Positions 8,611 to 17,072 are shown, numbered from the stretch's first letter. The stretch: 64,000 nucleotides of DNA from Clostridia bacterium (GCA_900755035.1 CAAEEZ010000014.1:124001-188000); one strand, 5' to 3'. Translations and numbers: made by a program. Notes: generated by a model from the sequence alone, not told the origin.

Positions 8611-9549
8611 ATGTCTATAATTGATGTAAACAACTTAACTAAGGACTACGGACACGGCAGAGGTGTGTTCGACGTAAGTTTCCACGTAGATAGTGGCGAA
8701 GTCTTTGGATTTTTAGGCCCTAACGGAGCGGGTAAAACCACTACGATTAGGCATATTATGGGGTTTAGCAAGCCTCAGCAAGGCTCTACCTCAGTAATGG
8801 GTATGGAAAGTTATTCTAACTATTACAAAATTCTAAGCGACGTTGGATATTTGCCGGGCGAAGTAGCGCTTCCTAGTGGTCTAACGGGCAACGAATTTAT
8901 CAAAATGATGCAAGAACTTAGGAAGTCCAAAAAGGACGAATACCTAAAATATCTTTTGGATAAATTCAAACTAGACCCGTCGGGCGATATGAAAAGAATG
9001 TCGCTTGGCGTGAAAAGAAAACTTGCAATAGTTACTGCGTTTATGGACGACCCGAAGGTGCTTATTTTGGACGAACCGACAAGCGGACTAGACCCTATTA
9101 TGCAAAACGTATTTATCGATTTTATCTTAGAGGAAAAAAAGCGTGGTAAAACCATACTTTTGTCTAGCCATATCTTCCACGAAATAGATGCTACGTGCGA
9201 TAGAATTGCAATAATTAAGGATGGTAAAATCGTGTCGGAGTTTATTGCCGACGACTTAAAGCACAATGAAAACAAGGTGTACCAAATAAACTTCAATAAT
9301 CTAGACGACTACAACAAGTTCAAACTTCTTGGCTACGATATTTCTTACAGCAATGAACAAAAATTATACGTAAAAATCAATATAAACGACAAAGATATAA
9401 ACAGGCTTATGCTTTCGTTAAAGGATTTAAGCGTGAAGTCTTTTACCGAAGAAGTATTCTCTTTGCAAGACTTCTTTATGAATTTCTACAACGAAAATCG
9501 TCATTACGGAGGTGTTAATACGAATGAAACGCGTTTCAGACGGAAATAA
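8611..9549 (+). CDS. ABC transporter ATP-binding protein (first of pair)
   Basis: 312 aa. Walker A GPNGAGKTT, Walker B VLILDEPTSGLDP and the switch His in SSHIFHE are present. The signature loop reads MSLGVKRK instead of LSGGQ, a deviation seen in several antibiotic/lanthionine-type exporter ATPases. The C-terminal ~90 residues are a dimerisation or regulatory extension. It forms an operon with a second, related ATPase and one ABC-2 permease. An export or resistance role is likely but the substrate is unknown. Confidence 0.93.
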   Translation: MSIIDVNNLTKDYGHGRGVFDVSFHVDSGEVFGFLGPNGAGKTTTIRHIMGFSKPQQGSTSVMGMESYSNYYKILSDVGYLPGEVALPSGLTGNEFIKMMQELRKSKKDEYLKYLLDKFKLDPSGDMKRMSLGVKRKLAIVTAFMDDPKVLILDEPTSGLDPIMQNVFIDFILEEKKRGKTILLSSHIFHEIDATCDRIAIIKDGKIVSEFIADDLKHNENKVYQINFNNLDDYNKFKLLGYDISYSNEQKLYVKININDKDINRLMLSLKDLSVKSFTEEVFSLQDFFMNFYNENRHYGGVNTNETRFRRK

Positions 9550-10480
9550 AATAGATTTATCTGCTTTTGATAACGCCCCCGTAATTTCCATACGAAACTT
9601 AACCAAGGATTACGGCAACGATAGGGGCATATTCGACCTTACATTAGACGTGAACAAGGGCGAAACGATAGGCTACGTAGGCACGAACGGCAGTGGAAAA
9701 ACTACTACTATTCGTAATATTATGGGCTTTTTGAAGCCAACTAGCGGTTCGGTATCTGTGTACGGCTTAGATTCGTGGCAAAATTCTATGCTAATTAAGC
9801 AATTCGTTGGATATATCCCAGGTGAAATTGCCTTCCCTGGCGTGCAAACGGGTAACGACTTTTTGAAAATACAAGCAGAATTTTGGGGCATAAAGGATAT
9901 GGAGTACGCAAACTACCTGATAAACCGTTTGCAACTAGATACGGGCGCAAACTTAAAGCGTATGAGTAAGGGTATGAAACAAAAAACGGCGATTGTAGCC
10001 GCCCTTATGAACGACCCGCCTATTCTTATTTTGGACGAACCGACCACGGGACTAGACCCTCTTATGAGAGAGGCCTTTATGGATATTATCTTAGAGGAAA
10101 AGAAAAAGGGCAAAACGATATTTATGTCTAGCCATATTTTCGAGGAAATAGAAACGGCGTGCGACAGGGTTGGACTACTTAAAGACGGGCATCTTGTGGA
10201 TATTACCGAGATGAGCAAAATAACGAATAACGACCTAAGAACCTACAATATAGAGTTTATATTGCAAAAGGATTACGAAGATTTTATAACCAAGAATTTT
10301 ACTTTTGAAAAATTGACGCCATCACATAAGCGTGTGGTTATCAACGTAAAGGACGAGGACGTAGGTCAGTTGTTTAACGCCTTAACAAATTATAACGTAA
10401 AATTTATCAGCGAAACGAAGTATACTTTGGATAAGTACTTCGACAGCGTGTTTAAGAAAGGAGCTAATGATGATAAGTAA
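9524..10480 (+). CDS. ABC transporter ATP-binding protein (second of pair)
   Basis: 318 aa from the ATG at 9524, preceded by GGAGG at 9508-9512; a GTG at 9512 overlaps that site and is rejected. Walker A GTNGSGKTT, signature MSKGMKQK, Walker B ILILDEPTTGLDP, switch SSHIFEE. It is clearly homologous to the preceding ATPase, with an added N-terminal segment of ~20 residues, and overlaps it by 26 bases. The two probably form a heterodimeric motor for the single permease that follows. Directly after the start the DNA has a 12-bp palindrome GAAACGCGTTTC. Confidence 0.93.
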   Translation: MKRVSDGNKIDLSAFDNAPVISIRNLTKDYGNDRGIFDLTLDVNKGETIGYVGTNGSGKTTTIRNIMGFLKPTSGSVSVYGLDSWQNSMLIKQFVGYIPGEIAFPGVQTGNDFLKIQAEFWGIKDMEYANYLINRLQLDTGANLKRMSKGMKQKTAIVAALMNDPPILILDEPTTGLDPLMREAFMDIILEEKKKGKTIFMSSHIFEEIETACDRVGLLKDGHLVDITEMSKITNNDLRTYNIEFILQKDYEDFITKNFTFEKLTPSHKRVVINVKDEDVGQLFNALTNYNVKFISETKYTLDKYFDSVFKKGANDDK

Positions 10481-11360
10481 ACCTTTAATGAAACAGTCCA
10501 TAAAAGCTAATTGGGTATTGTGGCTTGCAACGACGATAATAGTTTGCGTAATTATCGCAATACTTAAAATCGTGCTTGCTACGTCTGGCGCAAACTCTTT
10601 CCATATCAGTATGGACGCATTGTCGCCGTATATAGTAGCCCTATTAAAACAAGGACTAACCATACAAGACCTACTTGGCACTATGGGTCTAAACGAAAAC
10701 CTATTACAAAATATGCAAGGTATGGATATGAACAAGATGATGAACAACATGTTCTACAATCTAGCAGGCGTAATCGTACCTATGATTTATTCGGTTATCG
10801 TTGCTAACAACCTAGTTGCATCTCAAGTAGATAGGGGTTCTATGGCTTTCGTATTGTCCACTCCAACCAAGCGTTCGTCGGTTGTAGTTACTCAAAGCAC
10901 GTACCTTATCGTATCATTAGCAGGTATGTTTATCCTTACCTTCTTAGTGGATATTATAGCGTCGGTTGCAATAGGCTTAGAGGTAAACTATTTGCAGGTA
11001 TTCGAACTTAATTTCGGTTTGTTCTTACTGATGTTTGCAATGTCGGGAATATGTTTCTTCTTCGCCTCGTACTTTAATCTTGCTAAGTACTCATACGCAG
11101 CAAGCGGTGGACTACTAATTTTGTTCTATATCAATAGAATTATAGGTATGTTCGGCGACCCAAGTTTCGTACAAGCAGGTATGGGCGTAGCAGAATTAAA
11201 AGTATTCGATTATATGACTATTATCACCTTGCTAAACACAAACTCCATTTTCGACGGTACGTTGTCGTTTATATGGCAGTTTGCAATATTGTTCGTGATA
11301 GGTTTAGTTACCTATATAGCAGGTGGCGAAATATTCAAACGGAAGGATTTGCCACTATAA
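10467..11360 (+). CDS. ABC-2 type transporter permease
   Basis: 297 aa with about six membrane helices; AAAGGAG precedes two adjacent ATG codons (10467 and 10470) and either may be used. The first helix is followed by a large extracellular loop (residues ~30-95, Met- and Asn-rich), then five helices. It is the only membrane subunit in this operon, so it presumably works as a homodimer energised by the two ATPases. The transported substrate is unknown. Confidence 0.9.
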   Translation: MMISKPLMKQSIKANWVLWLATTIIVCVIIAILKIVLATSGANSFHISMDALSPYIVALLKQGLTIQDLLGTMGLNENLLQNMQGMDMNKMMNNMFYNLAGVIVPMIYSVIVANNLVASQVDRGSMAFVLSTPTKRSSVVVTQSTYLIVSLAGMFILTFLVDIIASVAIGLEVNYLQVFELNFGLFLLMFAMSGICFFFASYFNLAKYSYAASGGLLILFYINRIIGMFGDPSFVQAGMGVAELKVFDYMTIITLLNTNSIFDGTLSFIWQFAILFVIGLVTYIAGGEIFKRKDLPL

Positions 11361-11367
11361 AGGAGAT

Positions 11368-11396
11368 GAAAACCGCAGTAATGCGGTTTTTTTATT
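11368..11396 (+). terminator. Intrinsic terminator after ABC operon
   Basis: AAACCGCA / TGCGGTTT arms with GTAA loop followed by a T tract. Confidence 0.88.
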
Positions 11397-11460
11397 TTGC
11401 AAAAAATTAAATATTACGTAAGTAAGTCGGTTATTATCATTTATTATATCGTTGAAAAAT

Positions 11461-11487
11461 GTTAGAATATATAAGAATTAGTATATA
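11461..11487 (+). promoter_or_regulatory. Weak candidate promoter of the sigma gene (motif copy A)
   Basis: GTTAGAA at 11461-11467 and GTATATA at 11481-11487, the same two words as in copies B-D, but with only 13 bases between them. It may be a degenerate or inactive copy. Confidence 0.3.
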
Positions 11488-11529
11488 GATAGCAAAATTT
11501 ATCGCAAAATGAAATAAAAATAAAAAAAC

Positions 11530-11560
11530 GTTAGAATTTTTCTTTTCTAATAAGTATATA
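11530..11560 (+). promoter_or_regulatory. Candidate autoregulated promoter of the sigma gene (motif copy B)
   Basis: A-tract, GTTAGAA at 11530-11536, 17 bases, GTATATA at 11554-11560. The same layout occurs twice before the lipoprotein at 13542. A start near 11567 would exclude the GTG at 11563 as a translation start. Confidence 0.5.
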
Positions 11561-11583
11561 TTGTGAGCGGGATTGTAAAAGAT

Positions 11584-12099
11584 ATGAAAAATCTGGGATT
11601 GTTAACTGAAAAATTAAAGCAGGGCAAAATGGCGTATTTTGACGAGTTTTACGACGCAACTAAAAACGGCGTGTATTTTACCATAAAATCTATCGTCAAG
11701 GATTATTCGCTTGCCGAGGATATAATGCAGGATGTGTATGAAAATTTTATGAAACATATAAACGATATTGATACTGATAAAAGCATATATTCCTACCTAA
11801 TAACTACGGCAAAAAACAAGTCGCTAAACGAAATCAAAAAAGGTGAACGACTTGCCCCGCTTGACTATTACGAAAATATAGAGTGCCCAGAGGTAGAATC
11901 CTTTACGCCACTATTAGACTTTGCCAAGAAGAACCTAGACGAGTACGAGTGGAAAATATTAAAACTTACCGTAATCGACGGATATAGACGGGTGGAAGTG
12001 GCAAAACTATTAAATAAGCCGATTGCAACGGTGAATTGGCAATATAATAAGATATTAAAAAAAGTAGAAAAAATGTATAAGGAGGTTTATGATGAATAA
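11584..12099 (+). CDS. RNA polymerase sigma factor, ECF-like
   Basis: 171 aa from ATG 11584; a GTG at 11563 would add seven residues, but neither start has a strong ribosome binding site. Region 2 is seen in DYSLAEDIMQDVYENFMKHI and region 4 in WKILKLTVIDGYRRVEVAKLLNKPIATV. Extracytoplasmic-function sigma factors direct RNA polymerase to a small regulon and are usually held by a membrane anti-sigma factor, which is the next gene. Repeated GTTAGAA...GTATATA motifs before this gene and before 13542 suggest that it controls both. Confidence 0.9.
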   Translation: MKNLGLLTEKLKQGKMAYFDEFYDATKNGVYFTIKSIVKDYSLAEDIMQDVYENFMKHINDIDTDKSIYSYLITTAKNKSLNEIKKGERLAPLDYYENIECPEVESFTPLLDFAKKNLDEYEWKILKLTVIDGYRRVEVAKLLNKPIATVNWQYNKILKKVEKMYKEVYDE

Positions 12100-13174
12100 G
12101 TTTGAAAAAAGAATAAAAGACGAACTAAACTCAGTTACCCCCGATTTGAAAGAGAAAATCAAGGCAAACGTAACCGTTACGCAAACAGATAAAGAGAAAT
12201 CTAAGATAGGTGCAACCGTTACGCCGGCAAAAAAAGAGAAAAGTTTTAAGCCAAAGTGGGTGGCTATGCCTATAATGGCAGTAGCAATAGTTCTAGTTGC
12301 GGTAATTACGCCGATATTAGTGCTAAACCCTTCGGGAGGTACTACAATTCCGATTGTAAATAGTTACTCGATGGTAATGTCCGTAAACCCAAGCGTTGAG
12401 TTAAAGTACGACGAAAACAATAGGGTAACGGGCGCAAGGGGCTTAAATAAAGACGGAATAATGCTACTATATGGTAAAAACCTTGTTGGGCAAGAATTGT
12501 CCGTCGTAACTAACGAATTATTAAATCGTATGAATACGCTAGGCTATCTAAATAGTGACGGCGACGTAAAAATCACCGTTGTAGACCAAAAGGGCAATTT
12601 TAACGATAAACAATACGACTTAATTACAAAAGGAGTGGCTAAGACGTTAAACTCGTTAGGTAGTAAAAAGCAAATCGCAAAAATGAGCGAGGACGAGTTT
12701 GATAGATTAGAAGACGATATCGAGGCAAATGCAAAACAATATCTAGAAGTATTCAAAACTGAAATATATGAATTAGTTCACGAAACGCTTGACGAATTAA
12801 ACGTAATTATAAAAAATACCGGGAACTTAATTAGGTTAATAGACCCAAGCGTTGATATAAAAAATTTTGACAAACTTGAATATTTGCTAGATAGTGACGA
12901 ACTTGTAAAAGAAGTAGTTGCAGTAGATGAGTTGCAAAAATATTTAGACAGCGTTATTAAGTACGGCAACGAGTACGAGGAAGATTATGTAGAGGACGAC
13001 GAATTTTCGCTAAACGTGGACGAATTTTCAAGAAAGCACTTGTTCGAACTTTACAAAGAATTAGTGAACGATTTGGACGAAATGGAAGAAATTCATCGTG
13101 ATTTGGAACTTGGCGTAGTGCCAGACGACTTGGACGACTTAATCGAAACTATATTAAGGCGAGAATCTAAATAG
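12089..13174 (+). CDS. RsgI-like membrane anti-sigma factor
   Basis: 361 aa; AAGGAGG at 12079-12085 serves ATG 12089 or 12092, overlapping the sigma gene end. Residues 1-55 are a charged cytoplasmic segment, ~57-80 a single membrane helix, and ~93-165 an extracytoplasmic domain like the RsgI middle domain, with the VNPSVEL motif (Asn100-Pro101) that in characterised RsgI proteins is the self-cleavage site. The rest is a long, very acidic helical region unlike the carbohydrate-binding modules of clostridial RsgI proteins. It probably sequesters the preceding sigma factor and releases it by regulated proteolysis; the signal is unknown. Confidence 0.82.
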   Translation: MMNKFEKRIKDELNSVTPDLKEKIKANVTVTQTDKEKSKIGATVTPAKKEKSFKPKWVAMPIMAVAIVLVAVITPILVLNPSGGTTIPIVNSYSMVMSVNPSVELKYDENNRVTGARGLNKDGIMLLYGKNLVGQELSVVTNELLNRMNTLGYLNSDGDVKITVVDQKGNFNDKQYDLITKGVAKTLNSLGSKKQIAKMSEDEFDRLEDDIEANAKQYLEVFKTEIYELVHETLDELNVIIKNTGNLIRLIDPSVDIKNFDKLEYLLDSDELVKEVVAVDELQKYLDSVIKYGNEYEEDYVEDDEFSLNVDEFSRKHLFELYKELVNDLDEMEEIHRDLELGVVPDDLDDLIETILRRESK

Positions 13175-13190
13175 AATATAAACTAAATAA

Positions 13191-13221
13191 TAGGGGCAAC
13201 GAAAGTTGCTCCTTTTTATTT
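13191..13221 (+). terminator. Intrinsic terminator after anti-sigma gene
   Basis: GGGGCAAC / GTTGCTCC arms with GAAA loop and a T-rich tail. The rest of the gap to 13542 is very AT-rich and holds promoter motifs C and D but no gene. Confidence 0.85.
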
Positions 13222-13357
13222 TATCATTTATAATTTAATTTGATTTTACAACTATGTATATTTAATTTTATTATATATCGTTTATAATCACGATATAAAA
13301 TGATAATATTATATACGAAAAATAAAAAAGAAAAAATTTTAGAAAAAATTAAAAAAG

Positions 13358-13389
13358 ATTAGAATTAACAAAAGTGGGAATTGTATATA
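13358..13389 (+). promoter_or_regulatory. Candidate sigma-dependent promoter (motif copy C)
   Basis: ATTAGAA at 13358-13364, 18 bases, GTATATA at 13383-13389; same words and spacing class as copy B. Confidence 0.45.
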
Positions 13390-13450
13390 TAGCAAAGAGG
13401 CAAAAATATATACGGCAAGAAAATAAGAATTATAAAAAATTTTACAAAAC

Positions 13451-13481
13451 GTTAGAAAAAACGATTTTCGGGCTGTATGTA
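13451..13481 (+). promoter_or_regulatory. Candidate sigma-dependent promoter (motif copy D)
   Basis: GTTAGAA at 13451-13457, 17 bases, GTATGTA at 13475-13481. It would give a leader of about 50 bases ending in the ribosome binding site (ACGGAGG) of the lipoprotein gene. Confidence 0.5.
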
Positions 13482-13541
13482 TAGTGAAAGGCAAATGGAT
13501 ATGAGATTTACCAAAACAAAACGTAAAACGGAGGTCATATT

Positions 13542-14564
13542 ATGAAAAAGAAAATTTTAATGGTAGCAATGACTACGGCATTAGTAGCAACAAGTTTGGC
13601 AGGATTAACGGGCTGTTTTAATGCAGGAGATCAACATACAACTAACAAAAAAGCGACGGCACAAGACGTATTTTCCTTGTCGGCAGTATCGGGCGCAACC
13701 TACCTAAGTCACAAACAAGCGGGCGCAACGGGCGCAATGGGTGCGTTAGCTGCGGCAGATTTTACTAGACCTAACGGCATAACCGACGAGGTAGTAGAAG
13801 ATTTCAAAACCTACCTAACAATGTTTGACGATATGCTAAATAACGGTGGATTTGATATTAAAGTATCTGACCCTACTCTAGAAGACGGCAAATACGCAGT
13901 AAAAGAAGAGAAAGAAGACGGAACGAAAGTGCTACACGGTACTAAAATGGAAGTTAACGTAGCAGGTGACAGTTACACGATGTTCTATACCGAAACGAAA
14001 AAGGACGGCGTAATAGTTGACGAAGACGATATGAACGAGATAAAAGAGGAAACTTCGCTAGAAGGTGTACTTGTAAGAGGCGAAGAAGTATACAACGTAG
14101 TAGGTGGTAGAGAGGTTGAAACCGAAACCGAAGAGGGCGAAACTGAAACCGAAACTACTATTACGTTTACTACTAAGGCAGTTGACGGCTCGTCCGTAAC
14201 GGTTGTTCAAAGCGTAGAAGAAGAAACCGAGAACGGCAAAACCGAAAAAGAAACTACTTACGGATATACTATTAGAGATAACAATGGTAAAATAGTTGAC
14301 CGCTATGAAATAGAGTGGGAAGTAGAGGACGGCGCAACCGAGATGAGCGTAGAGATGAACGGCGTTGAGTACGAAATCAAAAAGGTAAGCGACAACAAAT
14401 TCCTAGTAGAGTACGAGCGTGGTGAGAAAGAAATCAAGTTCACGATAGAAAAGGTTGAGGAAGGAAGATACAACTTCATATACGCTAGCGGTAACGTTGA
14501 AGAAGTAGTAATCGACGCTCCCGCTGAGCCTAGCCCTGAAACCCCGGTAGACCCTGCAGTATAA
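13542..14564 (+). CDS. Acidic secreted lipoprotein of unknown function
   Basis: 340 aa. The signal peptide ends in lipobox LTGC with Cys25. The mature protein is rich in Glu, Asp, Thr and Val, with short charged repeats (ETETEEGETETETT) between beta-strand-like segments such as TITFTTKAVDGSSVTVVQSV and KFTIEKVEEGRYNFIYASG, suggesting repeated beta-sandwich or meander units. It ends in a Pro-rich tail (PAEPSPETPVDP). No family was recognised. Its position behind the sigma/anti-sigma pair and two copies of their shared promoter motif suggests it is the main target of that system, perhaps a cell-envelope stress or surface protein. Confidence 0.8.
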   Translation: MKKKILMVAMTTALVATSLAGLTGCFNAGDQHTTNKKATAQDVFSLSAVSGATYLSHKQAGATGAMGALAAADFTRPNGITDEVVEDFKTYLTMFDDMLNNGGFDIKVSDPTLEDGKYAVKEEKEDGTKVLHGTKMEVNVAGDSYTMFYTETKKDGVIVDEDDMNEIKEETSLEGVLVRGEEVYNVVGGREVETETEEGETETETTITFTTKAVDGSSVTVVQSVEEETENGKTEKETTYGYTIRDNNGKIVDRYEIEWEVEDGATEMSVEMNGVEYEIKKVSDNKFLVEYERGEKEIKFTIEKVEEGRYNFIYASGNVEEVVIDAPAEPSPETPVDPAV

Positions 14565-14610
14565 TGATTCATAATCATAGCTTCATAACTTTATAATCCC
14601 TGAAATTAGA

Positions 14611-14642
14611 AAGCGTCACGCAAAAAGCGTGGCGTTTTTCTT
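14611..14642 (+). terminator. Intrinsic terminator after acidic lipoprotein gene
   Basis: AGCGTCACGC / GCGTGGCGTT arms around AAAAA, then a T tract. Confidence 0.85.
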
Positions 14643-14653
14643 GTTATAGTAGT

Positions 14654-14681
14654 TTGCGAAAATCAACTAATGGTGTATAAT
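14654..14681 (+). promoter_or_regulatory. Promoter giving a probable leaderless mRNA
   Basis: TTGCGA at 14654-14659, 16 bases, TATAAT at 14676-14681. The predicted start coincides with the A of the ATG at 14688, and no ribosome binding site precedes that ATG. Confidence 0.55.
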
Positions 14682-14687
14682 ACTATT

Positions 14688-16193
14688 ATGGAAAAGCAAG
14701 TTGTACAGCACGAAAAATTGACGGAATTTTACAAAAAATTCGATTTTGAAATTACTAACGATTGGATAAAGGAAAACTCTCCCGTGTACTCTGTGGAAGT
14801 AATAGATAACGGGCAAATAGTTGCTGCTGCAACCACGTCTAAAAGGTTTGGCGAGTACGTTTTAGACTATATAGGCGTGGCAAGTGAGTATAGGCGTAGT
14901 GGCGTTGGCAAAGACTTAGTTAACGATATGCTAAGTTACGCAAAAGGGAAAACGGAATATTTGTATCTGGTTGCTAAAACGCCTGCGTTTTTTGAAAAAA
15001 CGGGCGCAAGGCACGTTGGCGATAAGACGGAACTATTAGGCGAATGTTTAGGCTGTAATTTGTACAACAAAACTTGTTTTCCAAAACTGATGAGATACGA
15101 GGTAAAAATGAATATAGAAGACGAAATTTTTATTAAGTCCGAACTGCTAATTTACGGCGTTAGCGTGGACGAAAATGCAAAAGAAAAACTACTAAGGAAG
15201 TATCCGCACTTTTTTGAAAAGGGCTTCGTTCACGCCGTAAACTTATCTTTTGGCGATACCAACGTGAACGTAAGCGTTGCTGAAAAGTTTTCAGAAGTAT
15301 CTAAATACCACTTGTACGAAAAGGACGGAGAATTTTATATTAAAAGCGACAAGTACGATTTTAAGGTGGAATTTTTCGGGGCGCTTAATCAAACGAATAC
15401 CTTTTTAGACGATATGGCAAGGCTTCATTGCACGAATTGTATAAATATATGGCCAAGCACGAATTGTTGCTACGACAAAGAGGGTATTAAATGCAAGTTT
15501 TGTTCAATCGTAAAGGAAACGGAAGAGCCGATTAGCGTGGATAAACTTGCTAAAAGCATAAAACTACTACTAGAAAACAACAAGGACGGTATGCTTAATT
15601 TTTCGGGCGCAACCTACAAATCGCCCGATATTATGGTGGACTATTGGATAGAATTAGTTAAGAAAATAAGGGAATTTTCAAATTGCAAAATCGCTATCGA
15701 GTTTGCCCCGCCTAGCGACCTAAACAAACTTGACGAACTGAAAAAAGCAGGGCTAGACGTAGCGATTATGAATCTTGAAATTGCAAACCCTACTTTAAGA
15801 AAGGAGATTTGCCCGGGGAAAGCGGGTATTAGTTACGAGCATTATCACAAGGCGTTTGATAGGGCGGTAAAGGTGTTTGGGTACGGGCAAGTGTCCAGCG
15901 TACTAATAGGCGGATTGCAACCAAAACAAGATATAATAGACGAGTGCGAAAAAATGGCGAAAAAAGGCGTATTCCCAACTATAATGCCGTATAGACCGCT
16001 AGATAACTGCTACGAAAGGAAGGAAACTTTGTGTACCCCTGAGGATTTAAGGGAAATGTCGGATAAACTTGGCGAAATGCTAGTTAAGTACCACCTTGAT
16101 TTTCACAAGCAAGAAGGCTGTACGAAGTGTGGTGGATGTTCTATTGAAAACGATTGTTATAGGCTGAAAATGAGCAAGAAAAAAGATGCGTAG
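14688..16193 (+). CDS. GNAT acetyltransferase / radical SAM fusion protein
   Basis: 501 aa from ATG 14688; an ATG at 14670 precedes the -10 hexamer and is rejected. Residues 1-135 are a GNAT domain (IGVASEYRRSGVGKDL is the acetyl-CoA loop). From ~245 follows a radical SAM-like barrel whose cysteine motif is CYDKEGIKCKFC, that is C261-x7-C269-x2-C272, not the usual C-x3-C-x2-C, with a further C248-x2-C251 and C260. The sequence ends in a Cys cluster CTKCGGCSIENDC that could hold an auxiliary iron-sulfur cluster. Elp3 combines the same two folds in the opposite order. Substrate unknown; the gene stands alone. Confidence 0.8.
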   Translation: MEKQVVQHEKLTEFYKKFDFEITNDWIKENSPVYSVEVIDNGQIVAAATTSKRFGEYVLDYIGVASEYRRSGVGKDLVNDMLSYAKGKTEYLYLVAKTPAFFEKTGARHVGDKTELLGECLGCNLYNKTCFPKLMRYEVKMNIEDEIFIKSELLIYGVSVDENAKEKLLRKYPHFFEKGFVHAVNLSFGDTNVNVSVAEKFSEVSKYHLYEKDGEFYIKSDKYDFKVEFFGALNQTNTFLDDMARLHCTNCINIWPSTNCCYDKEGIKCKFCSIVKETEEPISVDKLAKSIKLLLENNKDGMLNFSGATYKSPDIMVDYWIELVKKIREFSNCKIAIEFAPPSDLNKLDELKKAGLDVAIMNLEIANPTLRKEICPGKAGISYEHYHKAFDRAVKVFGYGQVSSVLIGGLQPKQDIIDECEKMAKKGVFPTIMPYRPLDNCYERKETLCTPEDLREMSDKLGEMLVKYHLDFHKQEGCTKCGGCSIENDCYRLKMSKKKDA

Positions 16194-16208
16194 TAGCATC
16201 TTTTTTTC
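16181..16208 (+). terminator. Bidirectional intrinsic terminator
   Basis: AAAAAGATGC / GCATCTTTTTTT arms. The hairpin includes the stop codon of the fusion gene and lies between convergent genes. Confidence 0.82.
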
Positions 16209-16274
16209 GTTTTATTTAGTTGTAATTTGTAAGTTTTGCCTAACTTGTAGATTTGGCGAAACTATATTTCACAG

Positions 16275-17072
16275 TTAGTCGAATATTACTCGTTTTGCCG
16301 AAATGAAGTAGCTCCATCTTCTAGTTGAAATAGGCTCTATTACGGCGTAGTCCGAGGCGGTGTGAATAATATAATTGTCGCCTAGGTAAATAGCCACGTG
16401 TCCAACTCTTTCAAGCCCAGATAAATGCACTCTGTTTGCCGTTGTGAAAAACATTAGGTCGCCACGACGTAGGTTATCTTTACTTACCGTTTTTCCTTGC
16501 AACGATTGCGTTCTAGAAGTAGTGTCTAGTAGTATGCCGTTGGACTTGAAGTATACGTACTGAGTAAACGACGAGCAGTCAAAGGCGTATTTGGAAAATT
16601 TGCCGTTAAGTATGCCGTTGCCCCAATGGTAACGCTCTGCGCCGTACACGTAAGGTATTCCTATCAGTTTTTTGGCTTCGGTAATTACGCTTTCTACCTT
16701 TTCACTGCCAAGGCTGAACTCTTTTACCGATACGTTGTAATTGGTTGGAATATATACGGTATAGTAGTTAAATATGCTTACGTAGTGTCCGTCCTCTATT
16801 TTAAGGATAGGTAGTAGGTCGTTTTTGTACACCGTACCAACTTTTTTGCCAGAGCCACGCTTACCCGTGTATAGCGAAAGGCTATCGCTATGTATATGCA
16901 ATAACTTGTCAAACCTTATATTAGGTACTTCGTCAGGGGCAGTTTCGGGAGTATTTTCGGGCAAAATAGGAGTAGTCGCGTTATTTTGCGGTATACTATT
17001 TACCGTGCTGCAACCCGTAATTGCAATTACGGAAACTATAAGTAACGTTAAAATAAAAATCTTGTTTTTCAT
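16275..17072 (-). CDS. NlpC/P60 family cell-wall hydrolase lipoprotein
   Basis: 265 aa. Lipobox ITGC with Cys21. Residues ~60-115 resemble a bacterial SH3 domain (LYTGKRGSGKKVGTVYKNDLLPIL). The C-terminal papain-like NlpC/P60 domain has catalytic Cys166 in YAFDCSSF and His225 in VGHVAIYLG, with His237 as a third candidate. Such enzymes cut the D-Glu-to-diamino-acid bond in peptidoglycan stem peptides at the cell surface. It is a monocistronic unit divergent from copA. Confidence 0.93.
   Translation of the reverse strand: MKNKIFILTLLIVSVIAITGCSTVNSIPQNNATTPILPENTPETAPDEVPNIRFDKLLHIHSDSLSLYTGKRGSGKKVGTVYKNDLLPILKIEDGHYVSIFNYYTVYIPTNYNVSVKEFSLGSEKVESVITEAKKLIGIPYVYGAERYHWGNGILNGKFSKYAFDCSSFTQYVYFKSNGILLDTTSRTQSLQGKTVSKDNLRRGDLMFFTTANRVHLSGLERVGHVAIYLGDNYIIHTASDYAVIEPISTRRWSYFISAKRVIFD

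Noticed and set aside
9526..9537. Palindrome GAAACGCGTTTC as an operator
   Set aside because: It lies inside two overlapping coding regions, with no promoter near it.
11563..11583. GTG at 11563 as start of the sigma factor
   Set aside because: It lies within the window expected between the -10-like GTATATA and the start of transcription from motif B, and has no ribosome binding site. It remains possible if transcription starts further upstream.
14110..14160. Glu/Thr-rich repeat in the lipoprotein as a DNA microsatellite
   Set aside because: The units vary in sequence and stay in frame; it reads as a low-complexity protein linker.
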